A stretch of DNA of 14,140 nt, from NCBI GenBank assembly GCA_002340305.1, contig DDLU01000185.1, positions 1 to 14,140 of the forward strand, in the 5' to 3' direction. The translations under genes were made by a program, and so were the position numbers. Below the pieces are notes generated by a model, which was not told the DNA's origin, searched no databases, and was given only the letters and a program-made list of their open reading frames with translations. Source of the stretch: Desulfovibrio sp. UBA2564 (lineage in GTDB: Bacteria > Desulfobacterota > Desulfovibrionia > Desulfovibrionales > Desulfovibrionaceae). Below are positions 6,208 to 13,121 of this stretch, in pieces (position 1 is the stretch's first letter; each line of letters opens with the position of its first letter).

Positions 6208-7035
6208 CTACTTCCACTCAACGCGCCGTACCAGCGCACTGCCACGCTCGATGGTTCGCTGATATTTTACGGCCGGATTGCCGAAAAGCATTGCGTAGCC
6301 TAGTTCATGATCGGCTGGGATGCCGAGCCTATCCTGCAAATCCGGGAGGATGGACTCAATTACACGACGTAGCAGACCATTCCAGAGGGTACCGATTTTC
6401 ATGGTCTGAGCCATGAGTTCGAAATAGGAAAGAAAAATTGTCATATCGGCAGTCCGGCTGGGGGCACTTTCCGGGGCAGATACAAGAAGGAAATGCGGGG
6501 CACCGCAAAAAAGTATATCATGTCCTTCTTCTTTCATGCGCTTACAGATCATCTTGAAAAGATTTGCCACTGAAGGAATCTCAGGGGGATTTTCCGCCAT
6601 AGCTTCTTCAAGACGTTCGTAAACCTCATCTTTAAATTTCTGAACCGACTCAGGATCATCCATGAGAGTGATATGTACAGACCGGGAATTCACGCCAGTG
6701 GGAGCATGCCATGCTGTATCAAGCAATTTCTGAATTCTTTCCGGTTCAACGGGGTCCGGTTTATATTTCCTGACCGAACGGCGGCCCTTAATCAGTGTTG
6801 CCATACTATCTTCAGCAGGGAATTTACCCTTAAGCGGTGTTGAATCTTCCGGGGAATTGCCAAGTATGGAGATTGCTCCTGTGGGACAAACCGCAAGACA
6901 GTGCTGGCATTTGAAACAGCGATCTTCGTCAATAATTCCAGGATACTCATCCAGCTCGATAATACCGTAGAAACAGTCCTGAGCGCATAAGCCGCAAAGA
7001 ACACAAAGCTCTTCATTCACAGAAAAATTCACCAT
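6208..7035 (-). CDS. ferredoxin-nitroreductase fusion (2[4Fe-4S] plus FMN oxidoreductase)
   Basis: The 275-residue cytoplasmic protein has two domains. Residues about 1-60 carry two 4Fe-4S motifs, CVLCGLCAQDC (C11, C14, C17, C21) and CFKCQHCLAVCP (C40, C43, C46, C50). From about 85 a nitroreductase domain begins with RRSVRKYKPDPVEPERIQKL and continues with WHAPTGVNSRSVHI, the usual FMN-binding entry of the family. The ferredoxin part should feed electrons to the flavin, and the substrate is not known. The longest frame starts at 7116, but GGGAG stands four bases before the ATG at 7035 and the extra N-terminal residues are not conserved-looking, so I use 7035 (7038 is also possible). The gene lies downstream of the flavin reductase-like gene with about 190 bases between, so it may have its own leader. 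Confidence 0.88.
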   Translation of the reverse strand: MVNFSVNEELCVLCGLCAQDCFYGIIELDEYPGIIDEDRCFKCQHCLAVCPTGAISILGNSPEDSTPLKGKFPAEDSMATLIKGRRSVRKYKPDPVEPERIQKLLDTAWHAPTGVNSRSVHITLMDDPESVQKFKDEVYERLEEAMAENPPEIPSVANLFKMICKRMKEEGHDILFCGAPHFLLVSAPESAPSRTADMTIFLSYFELMAQTMKIGTLWNGLLRRVIESILPDLQDRLGIPADHELGYAMLFGNPAVKYQRTIERGSALVRRVEWK

Positions 7036-7087
7036 CATACTCCCACAGATTAAATTATGCCACTTAAGCGACAGGGGCATGCAGCTC

Positions 7088-7124
7088 ACTGTCCCTTGCA
7101 ATTTTAATGGCGGCAAGGGATAGT
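7088..7124. promoter_or_regulatory. 12-bp leader hairpin upstream of the nitroreductase fusion
   Basis: ACTGTCCCTTGC (7088-7099) pairs with GCAAGGGATAGT (7113-7124) over 12 positions with one G-U type wobble and a 13-base loop. It sits about 50 bases before the chosen start at 7035 and overlaps the N-terminal extension of the longer frame, which is one more reason to reject that extension. No T-run follows in either direction. It is probably a leader structure or a stabilising 5' end. Confidence 0.4.
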
Positions 7125-7227
7125 TTACTGTTAATTCGCGGCTCCCTTACCAAGGAAATATAATCTGGGACAGCCACCAACATGACCGCCCAGTAATATA
7201 TGAGAAATTATCATTTAAAATCACCAA

Positions 7228-7800
7228 TTATTCCATAAACTTCTTGCCAATTTTAAATCCCCGGCCCAGAACATCGCCTAAAGCGAGATAATCAAGACTG
7301 CTGTGATCATAAATAAAAGGATTAACCTTATTGATCATGGGCTTGCCTTTTTCATCGAGGATACTTTCATCAGCTTTGATGCCTACGATTTCACCTACAA
7401 ACTGGGTATGCAGACCAAGCTCATAAGTTTCAAAAACCTTGCACTCAAATACAAAGGGAAACTCATCCACATACGGAGCATCAACAACATCAGAGCGAAC
7501 CGGAGTCAGACCGGAGATTGCAAACTTATCAGCATCCTTACCACTGGCTATGCCGAAGTAATCAGCTTCAGCTGCATGAGTGACGGAAGGGATGGAAACG
7601 GTATACACACCGCGCTCCATGATGGAACCGTAAGTGTAGGTAGCCTTGCGCAGGGAAATGGTCAGCATCGGCGGTGAAGAGTTGCAAATACCGCCCCAAG
7701 CGATTGTCATCACGTTGGGCTTATCATCTTTATCGTAACTGCCGACACACCATACCGGAGTCGGCATTGCAATAGTATTAGGTTTAATAGCTTTTTTCAT
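7228..7800 (-). CDS. flavin reductase-like FMN-binding split-barrel protein
   Basis: The 190-residue protein belongs to the flavin reductase-like family. It begins MKKAIKPNTIAMPTPVWCVG and shows the usual NVMTIAWGGICNSSPPMLTISL stretch (residues about 29-50), then TYTYGSIMERGVYTVSIPS and DYFGIASGKDADKF. The ending DYLALGDVLGRGFKIGKKF is also typical. Members bind FMN and reduce flavins, iron or small organic substrates, and in anaerobes they often act with ferredoxin-type partners. The longest frame begins 28 codons upstream, but AAGGAGA stands seven bases before the ATG at 7800. The upstream part overlaps the tail of the broken tautomerase gene, so 7800 is the right start. The tautomerase stop lies 10 bases upstream, and the gene is the last intact member of a compact operon. 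Confidence 0.88.
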   Translation of the reverse strand: MKKAIKPNTIAMPTPVWCVGSYDKDDKPNVMTIAWGGICNSSPPMLTISLRKATYTYGSIMERGVYTVSIPSVTHAAEADYFGIASGKDADKFAISGLTPVRSDVVDAPYVDEFPFVFECKVFETYELGLHTQFVGEIVGIKADESILDEKGKPMINKVNPFIYDHSSLDYLALGDVLGRGFKIGKKFME

Positions 7801-7810
7801 TTGATTCTCC

Positions 7811-8017
7811 TTAGGATTTTTCAGCAAGAAGTGCTTTAATATCAGTGACAGTTTCACCGCCTGTGCCAAGGCTGTTCCCTGCATACTCCTGGACTGTCCC
7901 AGCCATGAACCGGGCAGGGATTCCTGCTACTTCAGAAGCTGTTTAAGTCAGCTTCTTGATTAATTCTGTTTTCTTTTCACCGGAAAGCCCGGTTTCCGTA
8001 TAAGTAATCATCGGCAT
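7811..8017 (-). pseudogene. 4-oxalocrotonate-tautomerase-like gene with an in-frame TAA
   Basis: From the ATG at 8017 to the TAA at 7813-7811 one frame encodes 68 codons that read as a small tautomerase: MPMITYTETGLSGEKKTELI, then KKLT, a stop, then TASEVAGIPARFMAGTVQEY and a C-terminal VTDIKALLAEK. Pro2, the catalytic base of the family once the initiator Met is removed, is present. Codon 25 is TAA (7945-7943), where Gln or a similar residue would be expected, consistent with one C-to-T change from CAA. The gene otherwise looks intact, with AGGAGA before the ATG and a start two bases after the ABM stop. The break is therefore likely recent, unless it is a sequencing error. Confidence 0.8.
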
Positions 8018-8019
8018 AT

Positions 8020-8334
8020 CTATTCTCCTGTTTTTTCCAACATAGTCCAGAACTTTATTTCAGTCCCGGTTTCAGTAAGCGCGGCGACAGCATCATAAAT
8101 CCGCCGTGTAGGCTCACTATCCATGTGCATCCGGTAAGACGCTTCAGAAGTAAAATGACTATAAATTAAAAAGACAGCAGGATCATCTTTATCCTGATGC
8201 AGATTATAGATCAGCAGACCTTCCTGCCCCGCGCATTCACGCACTCCTCGTTCAAGGACTTCTTTCAACTCGTCCGCCCGTCCGGAAAGAGCCTTGATTT
8301 GAGCGGTGAGAATAAAATTGTCCCCGTGAAACAT
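8020..8334 (-). CDS. antibiotic-biosynthesis-monooxygenase (ABM/YgiN-like) domain protein
   Basis: The 104-residue protein is a single ABM ferredoxin-like fold. It shows FILTAQIKALSGRADELKEV (about 7-26), GLLIYNLHQDKDDPAVFLIY (39-58), FTSEASYRMHMDSEPTRRI (60-78) and a final strand, EIKFWTML. Relatives act as cofactor-free quinol or polyketide monooxygenases, or as heme-related and stress proteins of unknown substrate. In an anaerobe a quinone or redox-stress role is the likeliest, but this is an inference. The longer frame starts at 8412; the ATG at 8334 is preferred because the domain begins there and AAAGG precedes it. The stop of the upstream nitroreductase remnant lies four bases before this ATG and the tautomerase ATG follows the stop after two bases, so translation was probably coupled along the operon. 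Confidence 0.85.
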   Translation of the reverse strand: MFHGDNFILTAQIKALSGRADELKEVLERGVRECAGQEGLLIYNLHQDKDDPAVFLIYSHFTSEASYRMHMDSEPTRRIYDAVAALTETGTEIKFWTMLEKTGE

Positions 8335-8338
8335 AATA

Positions 8339-8560
8339 CTAACCTTTAACCTGAGAAATGATTTCCCTATCACGGATAACAACAACTTCCCACGGCTGCT
8401 CATTTCCTGCACAGAAAGCGGTCATTACGTCCATGGATATGGGAGCCCTCCACTTCTTGAAAGCCTCCGCAGCTTTTACAGACAATACGGCAAAGACAGA
8501 TCCGCTTGCAACCATCACAGCAAAAAACTTAATTACTGTTTGTCCGGATTGTTTTTCTAT
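8339..8560 (-). pseudogene. nitroreductase remnant, first gene of the redox operon
   Basis: A minus-strand frame ending at the TAG 8341-8339 contains TAFCAGNEQPWEVVVIRDRE, which follows the AP.AGN.QPW.fvv..d conserved block of nitroreductases. About 15 codons upstream of that block the match is lost. Instead there is a hydrophobic stretch that looks like a signal peptide (IKFFAVMVASGSVFAVLSVK), so the front may be a chimera. The frame stops soon after the block, while a complete nitroreductase continues for another 130 or so residues. A good ribosome binding site (AAGGA) precedes ATA at 8560-8558 in the same frame, where ATG would be expected; otherwise the first in-frame ATG is at 8515. The piece is truncated and not likely to be functional. 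Confidence 0.5.
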
Positions 8561-8598
8561 GTCTTTTTCCTTTTATATAAATTGGCTTATCATCACTT

Positions 8599-8640
8599 AA
8601 TCAGAATAGGCCTCAGGCGACCCCGCCTTCATTTCTGATT
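8599..8640. other. leader hairpin at the start of the redox operon
   Basis: AATCAGAA (8599-8606) and TTCTGATT (8633-8640) are exact inverted arms. AGGCG and CGCCT pair inside them. No T-run follows on either strand. The structure begins at the -10 element of the presumed promoter of the minus-strand redox operon, so it would lie at the very 5' end of that transcript. Confidence 0.35.
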
Positions 8641-8674
8641 ATATAGTCAAGAGGTGGATAAAATCACATCCACC
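8638..8674 (-). promoter_or_regulatory. promoter of the redox operon with a palindromic operator
   Basis: The minus strand carries a perfect TATAAT (8643-8638). Over the expected -35 position lies an exact inverted repeat, GGTGGAT (8653-8659) and ATCCACC (8668-8674), with 8 bases between. No good -35 hexamer is found at the right distance (TTGACT lies too close), so a bound activator or a repressor at the palindrome would fit. The regulator is not known. Confidence 0.5.
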
Positions 8675-8703
8675 GGAAATATGAAGATACAACCGCAACA
8701 TCC

Positions 8704-8717
8704 ACGACATTTGTCGT
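8704..8717. promoter_or_regulatory. 14-bp palindrome ACGACATTTGTCGT
   Basis: ACGACA (8704-8709) and TGTCGT (8712-8717) are exact inverted arms around TT. The site lies about 60 bases upstream of the TATAAT of the redox operon and between that operon and the terminator of the response regulator gene. Size and position fit a dimeric transcription-factor site. Confidence 0.4.
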
Positions 8718-8784
8718 AGCTTAATAGATTATGGGAATTATCCTGCTTAAAAGACTGAACCTTAAAAAAATATCCAACTACTGC

Positions 8785-8829
8785 ATGAAAAAGAATAATC
8801 CGCTACAACATAACGTCATAACGGATTAT
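8785..8829 (-). terminator. intrinsic terminator of the kinase-regulator operon
   Basis: ATAATCCG (8795-8802) and CGGATTAT (8822-8829) form an exact 8-bp stem with a 19-base loop. On the minus strand it is followed by TTCTTTTT (8793-8786). It lies about 30 bases past the response regulator stop. Confidence 0.65.
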
Positions 8830-8855
8830 GGAAACCAGTTTAAAAAAAAATAAAC

Positions 8856-9509
8856 CTAAAGCGATGCAATCCCCTCACGCAAGGCATAGAGAGTAGCCTC
8901 CACACGGTTTGCAAGATGCAGCTTGGAAAGAATGCTGGTCATGTGAGTTCGCACGGTTGCTTCACTGACGAACATATCCTCAGCAATAATCTTATTGCTT
9001 TTGCCCTTTGCTACCAGCCTGAGGGTATCCAATTCACGCGGGGTCAATGGATCAGGCGTAGGGGTATCTGCACCTTCACCGGGCTGGGAAAGCTCAGAAA
9101 GAACCTTCCTAGCGATATCAGGGGCAAGTGAAGGTTCTCCACGGTGTACCCGGCGAATAGCATCAAGCAATTCTTCCGGGGTGGAGTCCTTAAGCAAATA
9201 GCCCATGGCCCCGGCTTTGATAGCCGGAAAAAGTTTATCGTCCGTAGCGAAACTGGTTAAAGCTATGATCCGGCCCGGAAGTTTGCGGTCCCGAATTTCA
9301 CGAATGGCCTGAATACCATCCATAACCGGCATAAGCATATCCATAAGAATAATATCAGGAGAAAGTTCAGCAGTCATGTCTACTGCTTCCTGACCGTTAG
9401 CCGCTTCCCCGACAACTTCGATATCGTCAAAGCTGCACAAAAAACTACGCACACCAATACGCACGATATCGTGGTCATCGACCAGCAAGACGTTAATCAC
9501 GTTACTCAT
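8856..9509 (-). CDS. NarL/FixJ-family response regulator
   Basis: The 217-residue cytoplasmic protein has a receiver domain (about 5-122) with acidic pair D11-D12, phospho-acceptor Asp57 (in LMDMLMP), Thr85 (IALTS) and Lys107 (YLLKD). A LuxR-type DNA-binding domain follows at about 152-215 (LTPRELDTLRLVAKGKSNKI, then EATVRTHMTSILSKL). All key residues are present, so it should be phosphorylated by the adjacent kinase and bind DNA as a dimer. Its start lies inside the end of the kinase gene (8-base overlap), so the two are cotranscribed and translationally coupled. A terminator follows. The redox operon downstream in the same orientation is a possible target, but no binding site can be assigned. 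Confidence 0.95.
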   Translation of the reverse strand: MSNVINVLLVDDHDIVRIGVRSFLCSFDDIEVVGEAANGQEAVDMTAELSPDIILMDMLMPVMDGIQAIREIRDRKLPGRIIALTSFATDDKLFPAIKAGAMGYLLKDSTPEELLDAIRRVHRGEPSLAPDIARKVLSELSQPGEGADTPTPDPLTPRELDTLRLVAKGKSNKIIAEDMFVSEATVRTHMTSILSKLHLANRVEATLYALREGIASL

Positions 9510-11571
9510 CTCCCCCTCCGGTTCCTTCTACATCAAAAACTTTAACAGTCAGCACTGTACCATTCTCTGGTTCACTGCTTATATCAAGATCGGCACTGAT
9601 CCGTTCTGCCCGCTCGCGAATACCTCGCAGTCCCATACCCCCGGTAGGCAGGGTTAAGGGATCAAACCCTTGACCATCATCAATTATCTGAACAATTGTC
9701 CTATCCTCTGCAAAATCAACTTTTACAGTAACAGATTCAGCTTTAGAATGCTTGGTTGAATTATTCAATGCCTCAATGGCAATTCGGAAAAGCTCTTCTT
9801 CCACCCGCAAAGGCAGACGACGCTCATCTCCTTCCACGAAAAGATCCGCTCCAAGGCCGGAACGAACTTCAACAGAGTTCAAACGGGCCTGAATAGCACC
9901 GACAAGACCTTCGCTTTCCAGTTCCGGAGGATGAAGGTCAAAGATCAGGGAACGCATATCTCGCATGCCCTGCTGAGCCATGCCCTGTAGAGCTTTAAGC
10001 TGCCCAGCTGCCGCAGCATCTTTACCGGATTCAAGTGAGCGCAACGCAGCATCAGAGCAAAATGTAATCGCATAAAGGGCCTGCGTGACAGAGTCATGCA
10101 ATTCACGCGCGAGTCTTTGCCGTTCACCCTGCACAACCAGCTTTTCACTCTGCATAAACATACGGCTATTCCGCAAAGCCATGACAGCCTGAGCTGCAAA
10201 TAATTCTATTATCCGCTTATCTGCGTTGTCAAAGCCGCCACTCTTGTTGGAGACCATAAGCAACCCAAGTTTTTTATCACCTTCAAGCAACGGAACAATT
10301 ATCAATGTGCGAACTTCATCACTGCGTTCCGCTTGAGGAATTTCGCTCTGGGCATCACGAACTATCACGGTTTCAGCTTTCTGAAAAACACTACCGTAAT
10401 AAGTTGAATCCACATGATAAAACCCCAAAGGAAGCCTGGGGGCCCCAGCCCCGCAAACATAATGCAAGGAATCATCTTCCAGCAGCATGAGGGCACTGCC
10501 TGTACCGTTAACGATAGTACGGGCCTCATCAGCAATAAGGCCGAGCACGTCCTCGCTTGTGCCATCAGGGCTTTCTAAAAGCACGTTGGCGACCCGGCGC
10601 AGGCTTTCACTTTCCATAAGCTGACGTCTGGTCTGTCGTGCAGCAGCAGCACTTTCAATAGCGACCGCTACAGTGTTCAAAATACCGCCTATCAGCTCTT
10701 TTGTCGCATCATCAAAGGTAAACCCGGGCAGATCGGAAGAAACAAGAGCGACCCCAACCATGCGATCACTGTTTGTTATATGAAAAAGCGAAGCACTGCC
10801 TGATCGAACCGCCTCAGGAAGGATGTCTGCAAAAGACAAACTGGCTTTATTGGAAGAGCAGAAGCCGTAGCTCTTACCATCCTCACCGCTAAGAGTGTTC
10901 CCGGAAGCACAAAGGCGTAAGCCCTGCAAAGCACTCTGACATTCCTTTGATCCATAACCGAATCCGGCACAGGGAGCGAGTCCGCCTGTTTCCGGATTGA
11001 CCAGGAAAATAGTACAGCACCCCTCACCAACAGTACCAGCCAGAACTTCAGCCAGCCTGCTCAAGACCTCATCCGGATCAAGGGCACTGGTAACTGTACG
11101 CGAAGCCTCCAAGAGCAACTTATTACGCACATGCTCAGCATTCAAACGCGAAAGAAGCATGCCGGAATATCGGTCTGTGGTCAGAGTCAGAACTTGCACG
11201 AAGTAATCTTCAAGCTCCTGCAAAAATTCTAAAAAATCATCCTGTTCTTTAAAAAAATCTGTTGCAGCACCGATTAAAGACTGCTTGCCGATTAAGGCTA
11301 CCTCAACCACATCACGGATACCCACGCCACGATCGAGTTTGATTTCAGCACAGCTGTTAAAATAATTATCCAACGGCACAAGATTACCACGGGTAAAACA
11401 TTCGAGATGCATACTTACGCCATAAGCGGCTATCGCCTTGCATTCATCGAATCTAATACACGCAAACCAGCGCGGCTGAATTTTAATCAGCTCTCCGGCA
11501 TGACGTTCAACAATAGGATCAATATTTTCTAGCAGATATACGCCGAATTCTTTTAACTTTTTATTCTTCAT
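9502..11571 (-). CDS. soluble GAF-domain histidine kinase (NarL-partner type)
   Basis: The protein has 689 residues and no membrane segment, so the sensor is cytoplasmic. The first 140 residues form a helical domain of unknown type (ENIDPIVERHAGELIKIQP near the start). Two GAF-like domains follow at about 160-305 and 325-470. A HisKA_3 dimerisation helix carries the phosphorylated His492 (LARELHDSVTQAL). The HATPase end (about 590-682) has the N-box EALNNSTKHS, DDGQGFD (631-637) and GMGLRGIRERA (645-655). GAF domains commonly sense small ligands, iron-sulfur or heme redox state, or oxygen-type signals. The ligand cannot be read from the sequence, though Cys residues in the first GAF (CC at 185-186, then C201 and C211) are worth noting. 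GGAG lies eight bases before the start. The overlap with the regulator gene marks them as one operon. Confidence 0.93.
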   Translation of the reverse strand: MKNKKLKEFGVYLLENIDPIVERHAGELIKIQPRWFACIRFDECKAIAAYGVSMHLECFTRGNLVPLDNYFNSCAEIKLDRGVGIRDVVEVALIGKQSLIGAATDFFKEQDDFLEFLQELEDYFVQVLTLTTDRYSGMLLSRLNAEHVRNKLLLEASRTVTSALDPDEVLSRLAEVLAGTVGEGCCTIFLVNPETGGLAPCAGFGYGSKECQSALQGLRLCASGNTLSGEDGKSYGFCSSNKASLSFADILPEAVRSGSASLFHITNSDRMVGVALVSSDLPGFTFDDATKELIGGILNTVAVAIESAAAARQTRRQLMESESLRRVANVLLESPDGTSEDVLGLIADEARTIVNGTGSALMLLEDDSLHYVCGAGAPRLPLGFYHVDSTYYGSVFQKAETVIVRDAQSEIPQAERSDEVRTLIIVPLLEGDKKLGLLMVSNKSGGFDNADKRIIELFAAQAVMALRNSRMFMQSEKLVVQGERQRLARELHDSVTQALYAITFCSDAALRSLESGKDAAAAGQLKALQGMAQQGMRDMRSLIFDLHPPELESEGLVGAIQARLNSVEVRSGLGADLFVEGDERRLPLRVEEELFRIAIEALNNSTKHSKAESVTVKVDFAEDRTIVQIIDDGQGFDPLTLPTGGMGLRGIRERAERISADLDISSEPENGTVLTVKVFDVEGTGGGDE

Positions 11572-11619
11572 ATCTTAATCTCCGCCCGACTCCGTTCTAC
11601 GCTCGGACCTGAAATTCAA

Positions 11620-11647
11620 TTCTTAATTTATCTGCTAGCACAGTCAA
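11620..11647 (-). promoter_or_regulatory. candidate promoter of the kinase-regulator operon
   Basis: On the minus strand TTGACT (11647-11642) is followed after 16 bases by TAAGAA (11625-11620), an acceptable sigma-70-like pair about 50 bases before the kinase start. The match is moderate and no other promoter stands out in the AT-rich region 11572-11735. Confidence 0.35.
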
Positions 11648-11737
11648 ACAATGTAGTGATCGTATAAATGGATGAGAAATTTGATTTTCTGATTTCTTTA
11701 CGTTTTTTTACTTACTTATCAAAACTAAAATACGCCC

Positions 11738-11812
11738 ATGCACCGGCTTGCGACAGACTGCCCGGAATATATCAACAGCATCTGCATCGCCAACGGTTCA
11801 TTCCCAGAATAA
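11738..11812 (+). other. short coding-like frame of 24 residues
   Basis: Between the kinase promoter and the phosphoesterase terminator the sequence turns GC-richer. It holds a plus-strand frame from an ATG at 11738 to a TAA at 11810-11812 with many C or G third bases and two cysteines (TDCPEYINSICIANG). No ribosome binding site is seen. The opposite strand also has an open stretch through the same bases (EPLAMQMLLIYSGQSVASR). Either may be the tail of a lost gene, and I cannot decide between them. Confidence 0.15.
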
Positions 11813-11845
11813 TTAAAATCCGGGGAAATTCTTAAATCCCCCGGA
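11812..11845 (-). terminator. intrinsic terminator of the phosphoesterase gene
   Basis: TCCGGGG and CCCCGGA (minus strand, 11845-11839 and 11825-11819) form a stem with further A-T pairing in the loop, followed by TTTTAAT. It lies just past the phosphoesterase stop at 11856. Confidence 0.8.
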
Positions 11846-11855
11846 CCCATAAAAG

Positions 11856-12959
11856 CTAAATCTTAACCTTCATCAGCACGACTTCAGGTCGTGATGTTGT
11901 TCTCAATGGCGGTCCCCAGAAGCCCACTCCACAACTTACGTAGTACAGGGTGTCACCTTTCTGGTATTGCCCGAATGCTACTTCGTAAATCCTCTCAACA
12001 ACCAGATTAAACGGAAATAACTGCCCGTTATGTGTATGCCCGGAGAGCTGGAGGGCGATATTATTCTGCTCTGCTTCTTCAAGCTGATGCGGCGTATGAT
12101 CCAACACAATGACAGGAAACTTATTATCCTTAGGAATAACATTATCCAAAGCATAGCGTCTGCCACGGAATTGTAAAGCCGCAAAATCATCACGCCCAAC
12201 CAGCAGAAATCTACTATCAATAACAACGGATTTATCCACAAGAATTTGGATGCCCTGCCCTTCCAGCATCCGTTGAGACCAGCCATTACCCAGATAATAC
12301 TCATGATTACCCAGCACGGCATACTTGCCGAGCGGAGCCTTAATACGGGCCAGCTCTTCGACCGCTCCAGTCAATTCACTGTCATGATCATCCAGAACAT
12401 CGCCTACCATAAACACAACGTCCGGGTTCAGTGAATTCACTATATTCACGATTGAACCAACACGATCCCGCGTCATCAGCTTTCCGGCATGCAAATCAGA
12501 AAACATAACCATACGATATTCCTTCGCATCATTCCGACCATTGGAGAAATCAAATTCAATCTCTTTAATAACCGGGGAAGTCGCGTTAATATATCCGCCA
12601 ACGGTCATCGCAATGGAGATCAGGCAAAGTACACCAAAAATTTTAAGTCTGGGAACCCTAATACCGTTACCCAGAATCTTTATGCCCCAGCGAATCGGCT
12701 CGAAACAAAGCCCAACCGGAACCATACAGGCAATGATTGCCGTCCAGCTATACCCTGCTCCCTGCATGAAAATTTTGAGCAGGTACGGCAAATGATCCTG
12801 GTAAAAAACGGTAATCGGCATGACAAGCGTCATCAGGTCAGTTGCGACAAGTACGCCTCGTTTGATCTTGGGATTATCAACCAACAGCCTGCATATCCAA
12901 ATCCGGATATACAGGTAAAAAACGATATAAGTCAGAGTAGCCCTTACGTAAAATGACAT
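11856..12959 (-). CDS. membrane-anchored calcineurin-like metallophosphoesterase (YkuE/YaeI type)
   Basis: The 367-residue protein begins with about four hydrophobic segments (roughly 7-27, 36-53, 71-87 and 106-123), followed by a soluble metallophosphoesterase domain. All metal-binding motifs are present: FSDLHAG (D155, H157), VGDVLDD (D187), GNHEYY (N218, H219), LDHTPHQ (H288) and GHTHNGQ (H308, H310). Relatives of the YaeI/YkuE group hydrolyse phosphodiester bonds, and some act on lipid-linked or UDP-sugar substrates (the LpxH-replacing LpxG is of this broad type). The substrate here is not known, and an envelope-lipid role is an inference from the membrane anchor. The start at 12959 is preceded by GGCGGA. 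It appears to be a single-gene transcript with its own terminator at 11812-11845. Confidence 0.9.
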   Translation of the reverse strand: MSFYVRATLTYIVFYLYIRIWICRLLVDNPKIKRGVLVATDLMTLVMPITVFYQDHLPYLLKIFMQGAGYSWTAIIACMVPVGLCFEPIRWGIKILGNGIRVPRLKIFGVLCLISIAMTVGGYINATSPVIKEIEFDFSNGRNDAKEYRMVMFSDLHAGKLMTRDRVGSIVNIVNSLNPDVVFMVGDVLDDHDSELTGAVEELARIKAPLGKYAVLGNHEYYLGNGWSQRMLEGQGIQILVDKSVVIDSRFLLVGRDDFAALQFRGRRYALDNVIPKDNKFPVIVLDHTPHQLEEAEQNNIALQLSGHTHNGQLFPFNLVVERIYEVAFGQYQKGDTLYYVSCGVGFWGPPLRTTSRPEVVLMKVKI

Positions 12960-13050
12960 AATCCGCCTGATAGGTTTTATTTTTTAAGATTAAATTACAC
13001 CAATTTTATACTAAGAGCGGTCCGCTGTAAAAACATCAGACATTAATCGT

Positions 13051-13078
13051 AAAAAAAGCTACACCATAAAGATGCAGC
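13051..13078 (-). terminator. intrinsic terminator of dapB
   Basis: On the minus strand GCTGCATC (13078-13071) pairs with GGTGTAGC (13065-13058) over eight positions with two wobbles and a 5-base loop, followed by seven T residues (13057-13051). It lies about 40 bases after the dapB stop. Confidence 0.75.
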
Positions 13079-13121
13079 CTTTCAAAATTCCACGCAGATG
13101 ATTCTTTATCAACAGTACTGC

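Noticed and set aside
7036..7116. N-terminal extension of the nitroreductase fusion (start at 7116)
   Set aside because: The extension is composed of leader sequence with a hairpin, while a good ribosome binding site stands before the ATG at 7035.
8358..8600. 80-codon plus-strand frame
   Set aside because: It is antisense to the nitroreductase remnant and the operon leader, with no ribosome binding site.
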